Shown here: in pieces, positions 36,297 through 45,530 of the stretch
Layout: each line of letters begins with the position of its first letter
Position numbering within the stretch: position 1 is the stretch's first letter
Source of the DNA: Cohnella nanjingensis
Lineage (GTDB): Bacteria > Bacillota > Bacilli > Paenibacillales > Paenibacillaceae
Length of the DNA: 64,000 nucleotides
NCBI RefSeq assembly: GCF_014212125.1
Contig: NZ_JACJVP010000004.1
Span: 82,667 to 146,666, forward strand
Direction: 5' to 3'
The notes under the pieces: generated by a model
Told to the model about the DNA's origin: nothing
Seen by the model: the letters and a program-made list of their open reading frames with translations, nothing else
The model's database searches: none
Made by a program: the position numbers and the translations under genes

Positions 36297-38612
36297 CTAT
36301 CGCCTCAAGTCCGCGACCACGAGCACATCCATATGCCGGCCGTCCCGAAGGATCGCCTTCACCGCCGAACGGCGGAACGGAAGGATACGCCAGCCGCGGC
36401 CGGGCTGGCCGAGGATGAGCTGCGTGCTGCGGCAGGCGTTGGCCCGCGACAGCAGCGTCTGCGGCACCTGCCGCCGCGACGGGACGCGGAGCGTCTCGAA
36501 CCGTCCGCCGAGCCGGTTCGTCAGCTCCGCGAGCGCTTCGAGCCGCCGCTCGTCGGACGCGGGCAGTGCCGGACCGGCATGGGCGTACACCGCCCGCCAC
36601 TCCGCCTTCAGCCGATGCGCGATCCGAAAGCCGCGCCGGATAAGCCGCTCGGCGTTCTCGCTCGTCGTCACGGCGACGAAGATGCTCTCCCGCCGCCCCC
36701 AACCGCCGCGGAGCGACCCGTTCCGTTCCCAAGCTTCCAGCCGTTCGTCCACGTCGTCCGCGATCTCGCGGAGCGCAAGCTCCCGCAGCGCGATCAGATT
36801 CCCCGTGCGGAAAAAATGCCCCAGCGCCTGCTCGACCTTCTCCATCGCATAGATCTTGCCCTCGCGCATGCGCTCCTGCAGCGCCTTGGGCGCGACGTCG
36901 ATCAGCTCGACCTCGTCCGCCAGGCGCAGCATGCGGTCCGGCACCGTCTCTCGCACGCGAACGCCGGTAATCTGCTCGACGGCGTCGTTCAAGCTCTCCA
37001 GATGCTGGACATTCACGGTGGAGACGACTGAGATGCCGGCTTCGAGGATCTCCAGCACGTCCTCATAGCGTTTCTTGTTGCGGCTGCCCGGCACGTTCGT
37101 ATGGGCCAGCTCGTCGATCAGCACGACCTCGGGATTGCGCGCGAGGATGGCCGGCACGTCCATCTCTTCCAGCGACGTCCCGCGATAGGCAACGGTTGCC
37201 TGCTCCAGGAGCGGCAGCGCGCCGATCTGGGCGCGGGTCTCCTCGCGGCCGTGCGTCTCCAGCAGTCCGATGACCGCGTCGATGCCTTTGCGCAGCATGT
37301 CGTTGCCTTCCCGCAGCATCGCGTACGTCTTGCCCACGCCCGGGGCGGCGCCTACGTACACTTTGAACCGTCCGCGCCGGATGCGGCCGATCTTCCGTTC
37401 GACTTCCTGCTCGCTCAGCCGCTTGTAGGGGATCGCCGGCTCGCCCCGCGTTCTCGTGGGGAGAATCCGCTCGCCCTCCTGATCGGCGCGGTCCGCGACG
37501 AAGAAGACGTCCACGCCTTCGATCTTGCGCAGCACGCCGTTCACGATCGAGCCCTTGCGCCATTCCTGCCAGCGGCTCATCTTCGAGTGACCGAGCACGA
37601 TCCGCGTCGCGCCCTGCCGGACGGCATAACCCACCAGCGCGCCGGCCAGCCTGCGGCGTCCCGGCATAGGCAGCTCTTCGAAGCGCGCGTTCACCTTGTC
37701 CGCGAGCTTCATGACGGAGCGTTTGAACGCCGCCGCTTCCTTCGCGAGCGGCTTCGCGGCATTCGCGAAGGAGACGACGAGCAGCTCGCCGTTCAGCCTC
37801 CTCGCGATCTGCTGCCCTCTGCGGATATAGATGGAGCCGTTCCAATGGTACTGGGCCGACACCAGGATCCGCTCCGTCGCGCCGGAGGGGCCTACGAGCC
37901 CTTCCGATTCCCGGTGCCGCTCCAGTGAGTCGTTCACGTCCTCGGCCATCATGCGGAGCGCCAGCTCGCGCAGCTTGCCCAGCTGGCCTCTGCGCATGCG
38001 CTTGGCGTCGGCGTCCTTCAGGTTGCAGAGATGCCCTTCGTCCAGCCGCTTCAGGATCGTCTCCGGCGACACGTCGATGAGGCGGACTTCGTCCGCCCCT
38101 TCGACCGCCTCGGCGGACACCGTCTCCCGCGTCTCGATGCCGGTGAGCTTCTGCGCCAGCTCGGTAACGCCCTCGATCTCATAGACGTTCACCGTCGTGA
38201 GGACGCTGATGCCTCGCCCGATCAGCTGCCGGATATCGCCCAGCCGGGTCGGGTTCGCCGCGTCCGGACGGTTCCGGTGCGCGAGGCCGTCCACGAGGAC
38301 AACCTCCGGGTTGCGGGCCAGGATCGCCTCCATGGCGAGGTCCTTCCGCTCCTCGCCATCCCGGAGCCAATGAATGCTCGGGATCCGCTCCAGCCCTTCC
38401 AGCTGCGCCATCGTCTCCGGCCGCCGCATCGTCGATACGGCGCACGTCACGACGTCGACGCCCTGCGCCTTCAGCGCGTGGCCTTCGCGCAGCATGTGAT
38501 ACGTCTTGCCCGCGCCGCCGACGGCCCCGATATAGATCTTGAGCCGGCCCCGGTGCAGCTTGAAGATCGCGTGCAGCATCTCTTCCGGGGTTTTGCGCCG
38601 GTAGTCTTCCAT
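36297..38612 (-). CDS. Tandem-duplicated KdpD-type sensor without histidine kinase
   Basis: 771 residues made of two complete KdpD N-terminal units. Unit 1 (about 1-395): Walker A GAVGGAGKTYHM (29-40), Walker-B region LVDGLAHRN, then a universal-stress-protein (USP) fold (about 245-375). Unit 2 (about 405-771): canonical GAAPGVGKTYAM (421-432), LIDELAHTNVPGSRNKKRYE, STVNVQHLESLND, and a USP fold with VAVTTSENAERLIRRGFRIAH and WRAVYAH. There is no membrane helix, HisKA or ATPase domain; normal KdpD has about 900 residues including those. Unit 1 has lost the canonical Glu and Thr of DELAHTN, so unit 2 is the better-conserved half. USP folds of KdpD bind c-di-AMP in other Bacillota. Last large gene of the kdp operon. 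Confidence 0.88.
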   Translation of the reverse strand: MEDYRRKTPEEMLHAIFKLHRGRLKIYIGAVGGAGKTYHMLREGHALKAQGVDVVTCAVSTMRRPETMAQLEGLERIPSIHWLRDGEERKDLAMEAILARNPEVVLVDGLAHRNRPDAANPTRLGDIRQLIGRGISVLTTVNVYEIEGVTELAQKLTGIETRETVSAEAVEGADEVRLIDVSPETILKRLDEGHLCNLKDADAKRMRRGQLGKLRELALRMMAEDVNDSLERHRESEGLVGPSGATERILVSAQYHWNGSIYIRRGQQIARRLNGELLVVSFANAAKPLAKEAAAFKRSVMKLADKVNARFEELPMPGRRRLAGALVGYAVRQGATRIVLGHSKMSRWQEWRKGSIVNGVLRKIEGVDVFFVADRADQEGERILPTRTRGEPAIPYKRLSEQEVERKIGRIRRGRFKVYVGAAPGVGKTYAMLREGNDMLRKGIDAVIGLLETHGREETRAQIGALPLLEQATVAYRGTSLEEMDVPAILARNPEVVLIDELAHTNVPGSRNKKRYEDVLEILEAGISVVSTVNVQHLESLNDAVEQITGVRVRETVPDRMLRLADEVELIDVAPKALQERMREGKIYAMEKVEQALGHFFRTGNLIALRELALREIADDVDERLEAWERNGSLRGGWGRRESIFVAVTTSENAERLIRRGFRIAHRLKAEWRAVYAHAGPALPASDERRLEALAELTNRLGGRFETLRVPSRRQVPQTLLSRANACRSTQLILGQPGRGWRILPFRRSAVKAILRDGRHMDVLVVADLRR

Positions 38613-38650
38613 TCGCTTCGCGCCCCTCTCAGGACCGGTATCCTTCGCGT

Positions 38651-39259
38651 CTACTTCGCCAGCAGCGCTCGGAGCGCCAGATTGAGCTCCAGCACGTTGA
38701 CCCGCGGTTCTCCGAATACGCCGAGATCGCGCCCGGCGGTATGCGCGTCGACCAACTGACCTAATTGCTCGGGGGAGATGCCCGTCAGCTTGCTGATCCG
38801 GGGGATCTGCACCTGCGCGGATTCGGGTGAGATGTGCGGATCGAGCCCTGACGCGGAGTTCGTGAGCAGGCTGATCGGTACCCGGTCGACCGGCACGTCC
38901 GGGTTGGCCGCTTTCCAGGCGTCAATCGACGCTTGGGTCCGATTCAGCAGTTCCGGATTGGAAGGCCCGTAGTTGTTCGACCCGGACGCCTCCGCTTGGT
39001 AGGAGATGCTCGATACGCGGCCCTGGAAGTACTTGGGGTCCGCGAAGTTCTGGCCGATCAGCGCGGAGCCGACGACATGGCCTTCAGCGTCCTTGACGAG
39101 GCTGCCGTTGGCCTGATGGGGCATGATCGCCTGCGCGATCCCCGTCGTCGCGAGGGGATAGACGATGCCGCAGATCAGGATGAAGACGATACCCGCCCGC
39201 AGCGCGATCCACAAGGTCGAGATGCCGGAGGGGCCGGACGCGTTGGATGCTTGATTCAT
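38651..39259 (-). CDS. kdpC: K+-transporting ATPase subunit KdpC
   Basis: 202 residues. One N-terminal membrane helix ([20 protein letters not shown]), then [37 protein letters not shown], the region [31 protein letters not shown] and [22 protein letters not shown]. It assists K+ handover in the complex. 30 bp after kdpB, followed 38 bp later by the KdpD-like gene. Confidence 0.96.
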   Translation of the reverse strand: MNQASNASGPSGISTLWIALRAGIVFILICGIVYPLATTGIAQAIMPHQANGSLVKDAEGHVVGSALIGQNFADPKYFQGRVSSISYQAEASGSNNYGPSNPELLNRTQASIDAWKAANPDVPVDRVPISLLTNSASGLDPHISPESAQVQIPRISKLTGISPEQLGQLVDAHTAGRDLGVFGEPRVNVLELNLALRALLAK

Positions 39260-39289
39260 AGCGATATCCTTCCTTTCGGGATGACGGGA

Positions 39290-41320
39290 TTAGATCCACA
39301 GATGAACGACGAGATCGATGATCTTGATGCCGACGAACGGAGCGACGATCCCGCCCAAGCCGTAGACGAACAGGTTGCGGGAGAGCAGCTTGGCGGCGCT
39401 CATCGGGCGATAAGCGACCCCCTTCATCGCGAGCGGGATGAGCAGCGGGATGATGACGGCGTTGAAGATGAGCGCCGACAGGATCGCCGACAGCGGCGAG
39501 CCCAGATGCATGACGTTCAGCGCGCGCATCTCCGGGACCGCCAGGATGAACATGGCGGGAATGATCGCGAAGTATTTGGCGATGTCGTTCGCGATGCTGA
39601 ACGTCGTCAGCGCGCCGCGCGTCATGAGCAGCTGCTTGCCGATGGAGACGACCTCGATAATCTTGGACGGGTCCGAATCGAGGTCCACCATGTTCGCGGC
39701 TTCCTTGGCCGCCGTCGTCCCGCTGTTCATTGCGAGTCCGACATCGGCCTGAGCGAGCGCCGGCGCGTCGTTCGTCCCGTCGCCGGTCATCGCGACGAGC
39801 TTGCCTTCGGCTTGCTCGCGCCGGATGACCTCGATCTTGTCTTCGGGCTTGCTCTCGGCGATGAAGTCGTCGACGCCCGCCTCGCGGGCGATCGTCGCGG
39901 CGGTAAGCGGATTGTCGCCGGTGCACATGATCGTCTTGATGCCCATCTTGCGCAGCTGCTCGAAGCGTTCGCGCATGCCGGGCTTCACGGTGTCCTTCAA
40001 GTAAATCAGGCCGAAGATGGCGTTGTCTACCGCGACGGCGAGCGGCGTGCCGCCTTCGGTCGCGATGGCGTCGCTCTTGGCGTCCAGATCGGCCGGGATC
40101 GTCCCGCCTTGGGCGGCGACCCACCTTTTGACCGCGTCGACGGCGCCTTTGCGGACTTGCCGGCCGTCCTTCAGTTCGATGCCGCTCATCCGGGTCTCCG
40201 CCTTGAATTCGACGAACGTCCCGTCTGCGGCGATCGTCTCGTCGTAGCGCAGCGAATCCCTCTTCATCAATTCCAGCACGGAGCGCCCTTCCGGCGTCTC
40301 GTCGCGCAGGGACCCGATCGCCGCCCAAGCCGCCACCTCCGCCTCGTCGCGCCCGCCGACCGGGGTGAACGCGCTCGCCATTCGATTCCCGTACGTGATC
40401 GTTCCCGTCTTGTCGAGGATCATCGTGTTGATGTCGCCCGCCGCTTCGACCGCCTTGCCGGACATGGCCAGCACGTTGAACTGGGTGACCCGGTCCATCC
40501 CCGCGATCCCGATGGCGGACAAGAGTCCGCCGATGGTCGTGGGGATAAGGCACACCAGCAGCGCGATCAACACGGGCACCTGCAGCTCGATGCCGACGAA
40601 CTTCGCGATCGGGGAGAGCGTGACGACGACGATCAGGAAGATGATCGTCAGACTCGTCAGGAGCGTGTTCAGCGCAAGCTCGTTCGGCGTCTTCTGCCGT
40701 TTCGCCCCTTCGACTAGGGAGATCATGCGGTCGATGAACGACTCGCCGGGATCCGAGGTGATCCGGACGACGATGCGGTCGCTGACGACGCGCGTGCCGC
40801 CTGTGACGGAGCCGAAGTCTCCGCCCGCTTCCTTGATGACGGGCGCGGACTCCCCCGTGATGGCCGATTCGTCTACCGACGCAAGGCCTTCTACGACTTC
40901 GCCGTCGCCGGGGATCGTCTCCCCTTGGGCGACGACGACGACGTCTCCTTTGCGCAGCTCCGTCGAAGCGATTCGTTTGATGCCGCTGCCGACGACCTTG
41001 TTCGCCGAGATCTCGTTTTTCGTCTTCTTCAGCGCGCTGGCTTGGGCCTTCCCCCGGCCTTCGGCCAGCGCTTCCGCAAAGTTCGCGAACAGCACGGTGA
41101 AGAGCAGGATGAGGAACACCGTCAGATTGAATCCGACGTCGTCCCGGGTGCCGAAGTACCCGGGGAACACCGTCATGAGCAGCACGACCAGCGTGCCGGC
41201 TTCCACGACGAACATGACCGGATTTTTCATCATCGTGACGGGATTTAACTTGACGAAGCTATCCTTCAGCGCTTGCACGGCCATCGGGCCGGTCAGCATC
41301 GATTTGCGTGTCGTATTCAT
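39290..41320 (-). CDS. kdpB: K+-transporting P-type ATPase KdpB
   Basis: 676 residues. Phosphorylation site [10 protein letters not shown], actuator loop AITGESAPV, nucleotide domain [11 protein letters not shown], hinge [18 protein letters not shown], and seven membrane segments. Hydrolyses ATP to drive K+ import through KdpA. RBS GAGGGG. Second structural gene after kdpA. Confidence 0.97.
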   Translation of the reverse strand: MNTTRKSMLTGPMAVQALKDSFVKLNPVTMMKNPVMFVVEAGTLVVLLMTVFPGYFGTRDDVGFNLTVFLILLFTVLFANFAEALAEGRGKAQASALKKTKNEISANKVVGSGIKRIASTELRKGDVVVVAQGETIPGDGEVVEGLASVDESAITGESAPVIKEAGGDFGSVTGGTRVVSDRIVVRITSDPGESFIDRMISLVEGAKRQKTPNELALNTLLTSLTIIFLIVVVTLSPIAKFVGIELQVPVLIALLVCLIPTTIGGLLSAIGIAGMDRVTQFNVLAMSGKAVEAAGDINTMILDKTGTITYGNRMASAFTPVGGRDEAEVAAWAAIGSLRDETPEGRSVLELMKRDSLRYDETIAADGTFVEFKAETRMSGIELKDGRQVRKGAVDAVKRWVAAQGGTIPADLDAKSDAIATEGGTPLAVAVDNAIFGLIYLKDTVKPGMRERFEQLRKMGIKTIMCTGDNPLTAATIAREAGVDDFIAESKPEDKIEVIRREQAEGKLVAMTGDGTNDAPALAQADVGLAMNSGTTAAKEAANMVDLDSDPSKIIEVVSIGKQLLMTRGALTTFSIANDIAKYFAIIPAMFILAVPEMRALNVMHLGSPLSAILSALIFNAVIIPLLIPLAMKGVAYRPMSAAKLLSRNLFVYGLGGIVAPFVGIKIIDLVVHLWI

Positions 41321-41338
41321 ATCCGTTTCCCCTCTTCG

Positions 41339-43018
41339 TTAACGAAGCGTCAAATGTTCGGCGACCGGTCCCAGGACGATGGCCGGCAGGAACGTGAGCG
41401 CTCCGATGATCAGTACGGTACCGATCAGAATCCCCCAGAACAAGACATTGTCCGTTCGGAACGTGCCCACCGTCTCCGGCACCCAGGACTTGCGCACCAA
41501 CGAGCCGGCGACCGCGAGCATGGCGATCATCGAGATATAGCGTCCGAGCAGCATGACGATGCCGGTGGAGATATTCCAGAACGGCGTGTTGTCCGCCAGC
41601 CCTTCGAACCCGGAACCGTTGTTGGCGGCGGAGGACGTCATCTCGTACAACGCTTGCGAGATGCCGTGGAAGCCGGGATTCGTCACGCCCGCCCGGCCGG
41701 CGTCCGTCATCAGGGCGATCGCCGTCGGGACGAGGATGATGAACGGGTGCGCGAGGATCGCGACGGCGATCAGCTTCATCTCCCGCGGCTCGATCTTGCG
41801 GCCGAGGAATTCCGGCGTCCGGCCGACCATGAGCCCGGCCAGGAACACCGCCAGGATCGCGTACATCAGCATGTTCACGAGTCCGACGCCCTTGCCCCCG
41901 AACACGCAGTTCAGCATCATCTCCGCGAGCGGCGCGAGGCCGCCGAGCGGGGTCAGCGTATCGTGCATATTGTTGACCGAGCCGGTCGTCGCCGCCGTCG
42001 TTACCGTCGTGAACAGCGCGGACTGGGCGATGCCGAAGCGGACTTCCTTGCCCTCCATGCTGCCTTGGGACGCATCCATGCCGAGCGCGTTCAAGGCGGG
42101 ATTGCCGCGCAGCTCGGACGTGTACGTGAGCGTCAGGAACGCGAGAAACAACGTCATCATCGCGCCGAAGACGACCCAGCCTTGCTTCTTGTTGTTGGCG
42201 AACTTCCCGTATACATACGGGAGGGAGGCCGGCAGCGCCCACATCGACAGCATCTCGATCACGTTCGTGAGCGGATTCGGGTTCTCGAACGGGTGCGCCG
42301 AGTTGACCCCGAAGAAGCCGCCGCCGTTCGTGCCCAGATGCTTGATCGATTCGAGCGCCGCGACCGGTCCGATCGCGATGTGCTGCGCCGCGCCTTCGAG
42401 CGTCGTGACCGTCAAAGTCGGATCGAGCGTCAGCGGGACGTTCAGCGCCACCAAGATGAGCGTAATCACCGTCGCGAACGGAAGGAAGATCCGCGTGTGC
42501 GCTTTGACGAAGTCTTCGAAGAAGTTGCCGATGGTCCGGCCCCGGCTGGTCAAGCCGCGGACGAAGGCGATCGCGACCGAGAAGCCGGTCGCCGCCGAAG
42601 TGAACATCATCATGATGATGACGGCCATCTGCGAGAAGTAGGAGAGTCCCGTCTCGCCGCTGTAATGCTGCAGGTTCGTGTTGGTGATGAAGCTGATGAC
42701 CGTGTTGAAGGTCAGCGTCTGCTCCATGCCGCCGATCTTGTTCGGATTCAGCGGCAGCAGAGATTGCAGGCGCAGAATCAGATAACTCAACGCGACCAGG
42801 ACGATATTCGTCAGCAGAAAACTGAGCGCGTAACGTTTCCACGTCATGCCGTCCCGCCGCTTCAGCCCGATCAGCCGATAGATCCCCCGTTCGACCGGGC
42901 CGAATACCCGGTCCATTCGGTTCGGCTCATTCGAGAATACATGATAGACATACGTTCCGAGCGGCTTGACCAGCAGGACAAGCACCGCCAGAACAAGGAC
43001 GAGCTGCAAGATTCCCAT
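41339..43018 (-). CDS. kdpA: K+-transporting ATPase channel subunit KdpA
   Basis: 559 residues, about ten membrane segments. The four selectivity-filter regions are present: SFITNTNLQHYSGE, LGTNGGGFFGVNSAHPFENP, TTAATTGSVNNMHDTLTPLGG and TSSAANNGSGFEGLADNTPFWN. Binds and conducts K+. GGAGG precedes its ATG. Preceded by kdpF and followed by kdpB. Confidence 0.97.
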   Translation of the reverse strand: MGILQLVLVLAVLVLLVKPLGTYVYHVFSNEPNRMDRVFGPVERGIYRLIGLKRRDGMTWKRYALSFLLTNIVLVALSYLILRLQSLLPLNPNKIGGMEQTLTFNTVISFITNTNLQHYSGETGLSYFSQMAVIIMMMFTSAATGFSVAIAFVRGLTSRGRTIGNFFEDFVKAHTRIFLPFATVITLILVALNVPLTLDPTLTVTTLEGAAQHIAIGPVAALESIKHLGTNGGGFFGVNSAHPFENPNPLTNVIEMLSMWALPASLPYVYGKFANNKKQGWVVFGAMMTLFLAFLTLTYTSELRGNPALNALGMDASQGSMEGKEVRFGIAQSALFTTVTTAATTGSVNNMHDTLTPLGGLAPLAEMMLNCVFGGKGVGLVNMLMYAILAVFLAGLMVGRTPEFLGRKIEPREMKLIAVAILAHPFIILVPTAIALMTDAGRAGVTNPGFHGISQALYEMTSSAANNGSGFEGLADNTPFWNISTGIVMLLGRYISMIAMLAVAGSLVRKSWVPETVGTFRTDNVLFWGILIGTVLIIGALTFLPAIVLGPVAEHLTLR

Positions 43019-43063
43019 CCGACCGTTTCCTCCTCCATAAACCTTGTGCGCATCGAACGCCGG

Positions 43064-43141
43064 CTAGAATTTCTCCGGATGAATAAGGGCATAGATCAAA
43101 TACGCGAAAACCAGCGCGGCAAAGATCAGAACGACCGTCAT
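43064..43141 (-). CDS. kdpF: KdpF small subunit
   Basis: 25 residues, one membrane helix, beginning MTVVLIFAALVFAYLIYAL and ending in HPEKF, the typical KdpF tail. It stabilises the KdpABC complex. Its ATG overlaps the stop of the small upstream peptide gene (ATGA), and it lies 45 bp upstream of kdpA. Too short for usual gene callers. Confidence 0.9.
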   Translation of the reverse strand: MTVVLIFAALVFAYLIYALIHPEKF

Positions 43142-43248
43142 GGGCGATCGCCCTCCGATCCGTCGACGACGCGGTCGCACCAGATCATGAATCCGTAGAA
43201 CGCCGCGAAGATTCCGGCCAGCAGCAGTACCATATACACGTCCGACAT
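43138..43248 (-). CDS. 36-residue kdp-associated membrane peptide
   Basis: ATG at 43248 with GGAGGATC 7 nt upstream. It begins MSDVYMVLLLAGIFAAFYGF, followed by MIWCDRVVDGSEGDRP and a stop overlapping the kdpF start. One membrane helix, then a short Cys/Asp/Arg-containing cytoplasmic tail. Small proteins with a hydrophobic stretch followed by a CDR-type motif occur next to kdpF in some bacteria, so it is probably a real kdp operon member. Function unknown. Confidence 0.75.
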   Translation of the reverse strand: MSDVYMVLLLAGIFAAFYGFMIWCDRVVDGSEGDRP

Positions 43249-43270
43249 GTCGATCCTCCTTCCGTCCTGC

Positions 43271-43675
43271 TTAGATCAAATCCTGAATGAGAAAAGCGAC
43301 GTCGCCGCTATTGGAGTGAATCACGTGGTTCGCGCCGAGTCCCTTGTAGATCAGCCTCGGATTGTGGCTGCCCGTGATCACGTAGATCGGTTTGGACGTC
43401 CAAGCCCGGCAGATCTGGATGTAGCGGCAGCAGAGATTAAGGCTCTTCTCGAACAGGAACACCTTGCCGATGGCGAGCTCCGGCACGGCCCAAGTATGAA
43501 CCTGGGTCGTGTCGACCGCGATCCGGTTGGCGACGCCCCATTCGTTCAGCCGCTCGAAGTCGGCTTTGTTGTTCACGATCGCCGCGAACGGGATCTCCCT
43601 GCGGCTCAGCTGCTTCATGAACTGTTCGCCCGCGACGTTCGGGGCGGAGATTAAGATATATTCTTGTGGAATCAT
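43271..43675 (-). CDS. 134-residue unknown protein, first gene of the kdp operon
   Basis: Starts at an ATG with GGAGG 12 nt upstream, 37 nt past the riboswitch terminator. The sequence alternates strand-like and helix-like stretches: EYILISAPN, FAAIVNNKADFERLNEWGV, RIAVDTT, KVFLFEKSLNL, PIYVITGSHNPRLIYKGLGANHVIH. This resembles half of a Rossmann or RCK fold but lacks a Gly-rich nucleotide loop. No membrane segment. Gene order (riboswitches, this gene, peptide, kdpFABC) suggests a role in K+ uptake or its control. I do not recognise the family. Confidence 0.75.
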   Translation of the reverse strand: MIPQEYILISAPNVAGEQFMKQLSRREIPFAAIVNNKADFERLNEWGVANRIAVDTTQVHTWAVPELAIGKVFLFEKSLNLCCRYIQICRAWTSKPIYVITGSHNPRLIYKGLGANHVIHSNSGDVAFLIQDLI

Positions 43676-43711
43676 TGACCTTTTATCCTCCTGTAGGTCG
43701 GAGAAGGCAAC

Positions 43712-43753
43712 AAAAAAGAAGCCTCGAAGAAGAGGAACTCTTCTCGTGGCTTC
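43712..43753 (-). terminator. Terminator shared by the two c-di-AMP riboswitches
   Basis: Long hairpin, outer arms GAAGCC/GGCTTC and inner GAAGAG/CTCTTC, followed on the minus strand by six T. It sits 46 nt after the gene-proximal aptamer. The only terminator between either aptamer and the first kdp gene. Confidence 0.9.
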
Positions 43754-43799
43754 TAGGCACAGTCGGAAATAAACCGTGTCTGTTCACGATCGTCGTTGC

Positions 43800-43955
43800 C
43801 TCTCTCGGTACGCTTACGAGGTTAGCTGTCGGATTCGGGCGTGAGAGTCGCCCTACCTTGGGAAAGGTTTCTTTCCCTCGGATTCACCCCATGGCCGCCG
43901 GATCGGCAAGCCGTTTGGTTCCCCCGCTCCCTGCGTTCGCAGGGACTCAGCGATA
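43800..43955 (-). promoter_or_regulatory. c-di-AMP (ydaO/yuaA) riboswitch, gene-proximal copy
   Basis: Minus-strand reading holds TCGCTGAGTCCCTG, GCGGGGGAACCAAAC, GGGGTGAATCC, GTAGGGCGACTCTCAC and CCGACAGCTAACCTCGTAAG, the conserved blocks of the ydaO aptamer in the right order. In this class c-di-AMP promotes termination. Confidence 0.95.
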
Positions 43956-44054
43956 AAGAGCCGTTATCGGTAAATTCGTTACGATACTTGCAAAGCTTGG
44001 TTCATGTTCATATTCATGGTGTGCGTTCAGCGTCAACGGCGGTCGTCCCATCAT

Positions 44055-44238
44055 CCTCTCTCTCCATACGCTTGCGAGGTTAGCTGCCGGATTCGGGCGG
44101 TGAGAGTCGCCCTACCCGAAGGCTCGGCTCCTAGGTGCCGTTCCCCCGGGATTCACCCCTGCGTCGTCTGCCGGCTCTCACACCGGACATCCGTCCACGT
44201 TTGGTTCCCCCGCTCCCTGTCTTCAGGGACTCAGCGAT
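44055..44238 (-). promoter_or_regulatory. c-di-AMP (ydaO/yuaA) riboswitch, promoter-proximal copy
   Basis: Same conserved blocks: CGCTGAGTCCCTG, GCGGGGGAACCAAAC, GGGGTGAATCC, GGGTAGGGCGACTCTCAC and GCAGCTAACCTCGCAAGCG. Loops differ from the proximal copy and are longer. No T-tract hairpin follows it, so it seems to act through the same downstream terminator. Confidence 0.93.
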
Positions 44239-44420
44239 CGCAAATCAAGTCGATCATTATTCAGGCTAGCCGCAATCCGGCTGGTCGTGGTCAGGCCGTT
44301 TGCGATCTGGCTGATCGCAATTAGGCTGGACGTAACCAGGCCGAACTTGATCTTGCAGATGACTGCCAGCCCGCTCGTCATCCGTCCGGCCGCAAGCCGG
44401 TTGCCGAATGGCTGAATCGA

Positions 44421-44449
44421 ATATTACGCCTCGGCCGAAATTTTGTAAA
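44421..44449 (-). promoter_or_regulatory. kdp operon promoter
   Basis: TTTACA (44444-44449) and TAATAT (44421-44426) with exactly 17 nt between, on the minus strand, 185 nt upstream of the first aptamer. Confidence 0.75.
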
Positions 44450-44812
44450 TGCAAGTTGAAAACCAGGTTCTGCCTATTTCCGCTGCGGCGGCCGTTCGTA
44501 CCGCTTACAACCGAGCCGATCTCGATAAAGGTCTTTCCGGCTCCTTAAATCTCGCATTCTTGCATTTTCCGCTTGCGCGATCTTCGCGAGCCGAAGGGCC
44601 CGTTACAGCGTGAAAACGATCGCGCGCGAGCGAAAGAGCTAGAAAGGTCCGCTACGAAGATAAAGGCGATTTCCCGATCCGTTATCGGCCGATTTCGGCG
44701 TTTTCCGGCATTGGCGGCGCTTGCCGAGAGCGGAACGATTTTACAAAGTCCGTCCGAGGCTTTATAGTCAGATATCATCTGTCGGAGCAAGCATGGAAGG
44801 GAGTGCGCGAGA
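44450..44812. other. Non-coding stretch between kdp promoter and the next gene
   Basis: No gene or clear structure seen. It holds the divergent promoter region of the plus-strand gene at 44813; I cannot pick its boxes. Confidence 0.4.
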
Positions 44813-45436
44813 TTGGACCAGGCCTACTTGACGGGCATCGAGATCTTCGAATTCGCCGGGACGGGCGCGGAGGGACAAGCGCTCCCTCGCAGGCGCGGCG
44901 TGCTGAAGCTGTCTTGCGGGGCGGATGCGGGATGGAGCGGATGCATCCTGTCCGAGGGAAACGTCCCCTTCGATCTGATCCGGTGGGCCGCCTATCTGAA
45001 CCAGCTGCGGCGGGTACCGCTGCACCTCGTCGGCGAGCTCGCGTACCAAGAAAGGGAGCGCTGGGGGCCTGCGCGCGCCTCGCTCGTAGAGGAAGCCTCG
45101 CGGGCGCTGCAGGCCCGGATGCAGCCGGCTGCAACGATCCGGCTGGTCGCCGCGGGCGCATCGACCGCGTCCTCCGTGGCTTGGGCCGGGGAGCGGGAAT
45201 GGCTTGCGGCCGCGCCATCCACGGCTTGGGTCGGGAAGGCGGAATGGCAGGCCGAGCTTCTTGCGGCGCGGACTGGGAAGGCGGAGCGGCAAGCCGAGCT
45301 TCTAGCGGCGCGGGCTGGGAAGGCGGCGTGGCAAGCGGCCAGCATAGCGATCGATACACTCCCTGCGCTCGGCGTCCCTCTCGACGACGAGACGCTGTTC
45401 CGGACGTGCCGGGCGTACTATTCCGTCATTATTTAG
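44813..45436 (+). CDS. Unknown protein with a 14-residue tandem repeat
   Basis: 207 residues from a TTG start with GGAAGGGAG 9 nt upstream. Residues 1-100 look folded: GIEIFEFAGTG, GWSGCILSEGNVPFDLIRWAAYLNQLRRVPLHLVGELAYQER. Residues about 140-180 are two to three copies of GKAEWQAELLAAR and variants (42-bp units), likely helical. The end DTLPALGVPLDDETLFRTCRAYYSVII looks conserved. No signal or membrane segment. The N-terminal GIEIFEFAG resembles the first strand of enolase-superfamily caps only weakly; family unknown. Confidence 0.65.
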   Translation: MDQAYLTGIEIFEFAGTGAEGQALPRRRGVLKLSCGADAGWSGCILSEGNVPFDLIRWAAYLNQLRRVPLHLVGELAYQERERWGPARASLVEEASRALQARMQPAATIRLVAAGASTASSVAWAGEREWLAAAPSTAWVGKAEWQAELLAARTGKAERQAELLAARAGKAAWQAASIAIDTLPALGVPLDDETLFRTCRAYYSVII

Positions 45437-45446
45437 CGAAAAAACC

Positions 45447-45484
45447 AAAGAACCTTCCATCCCCCTAGGTATGGAAGGTTCTTT
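45447..45484. terminator. Strong bidirectional terminator
   Basis: AAAGAACCTTCCAT (45447-45460) mirrors ATGGAAGGTTCTTT (45471-45484) with a 10-nt loop, directly after the gene at 44813. Confidence 0.88.
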
Positions 45485-45530
45485 CTTTGGCTTGCTGGGA
45501 CGGGAGTGTACAACCGCCTTGGCGAGCTGT

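Larger units (their letters stand above)
43676..44414 (-). other. kdp leader RNA, about 740 nt
   Basis: From the proposed start near 44414 to the first gene: low-complexity repeats (44240-44410), two c-di-AMP aptamers in series and one terminator. No open frame with a ribosome site was found within it. Confidence 0.75.

Noticed and set aside
38933..43198. Long plus-strand open frames opposite kdpA, kdpB and kdpC
   Set aside because: They are shadows of strongly supported kdp genes with biased Arg/His/Asp content and no motifs.
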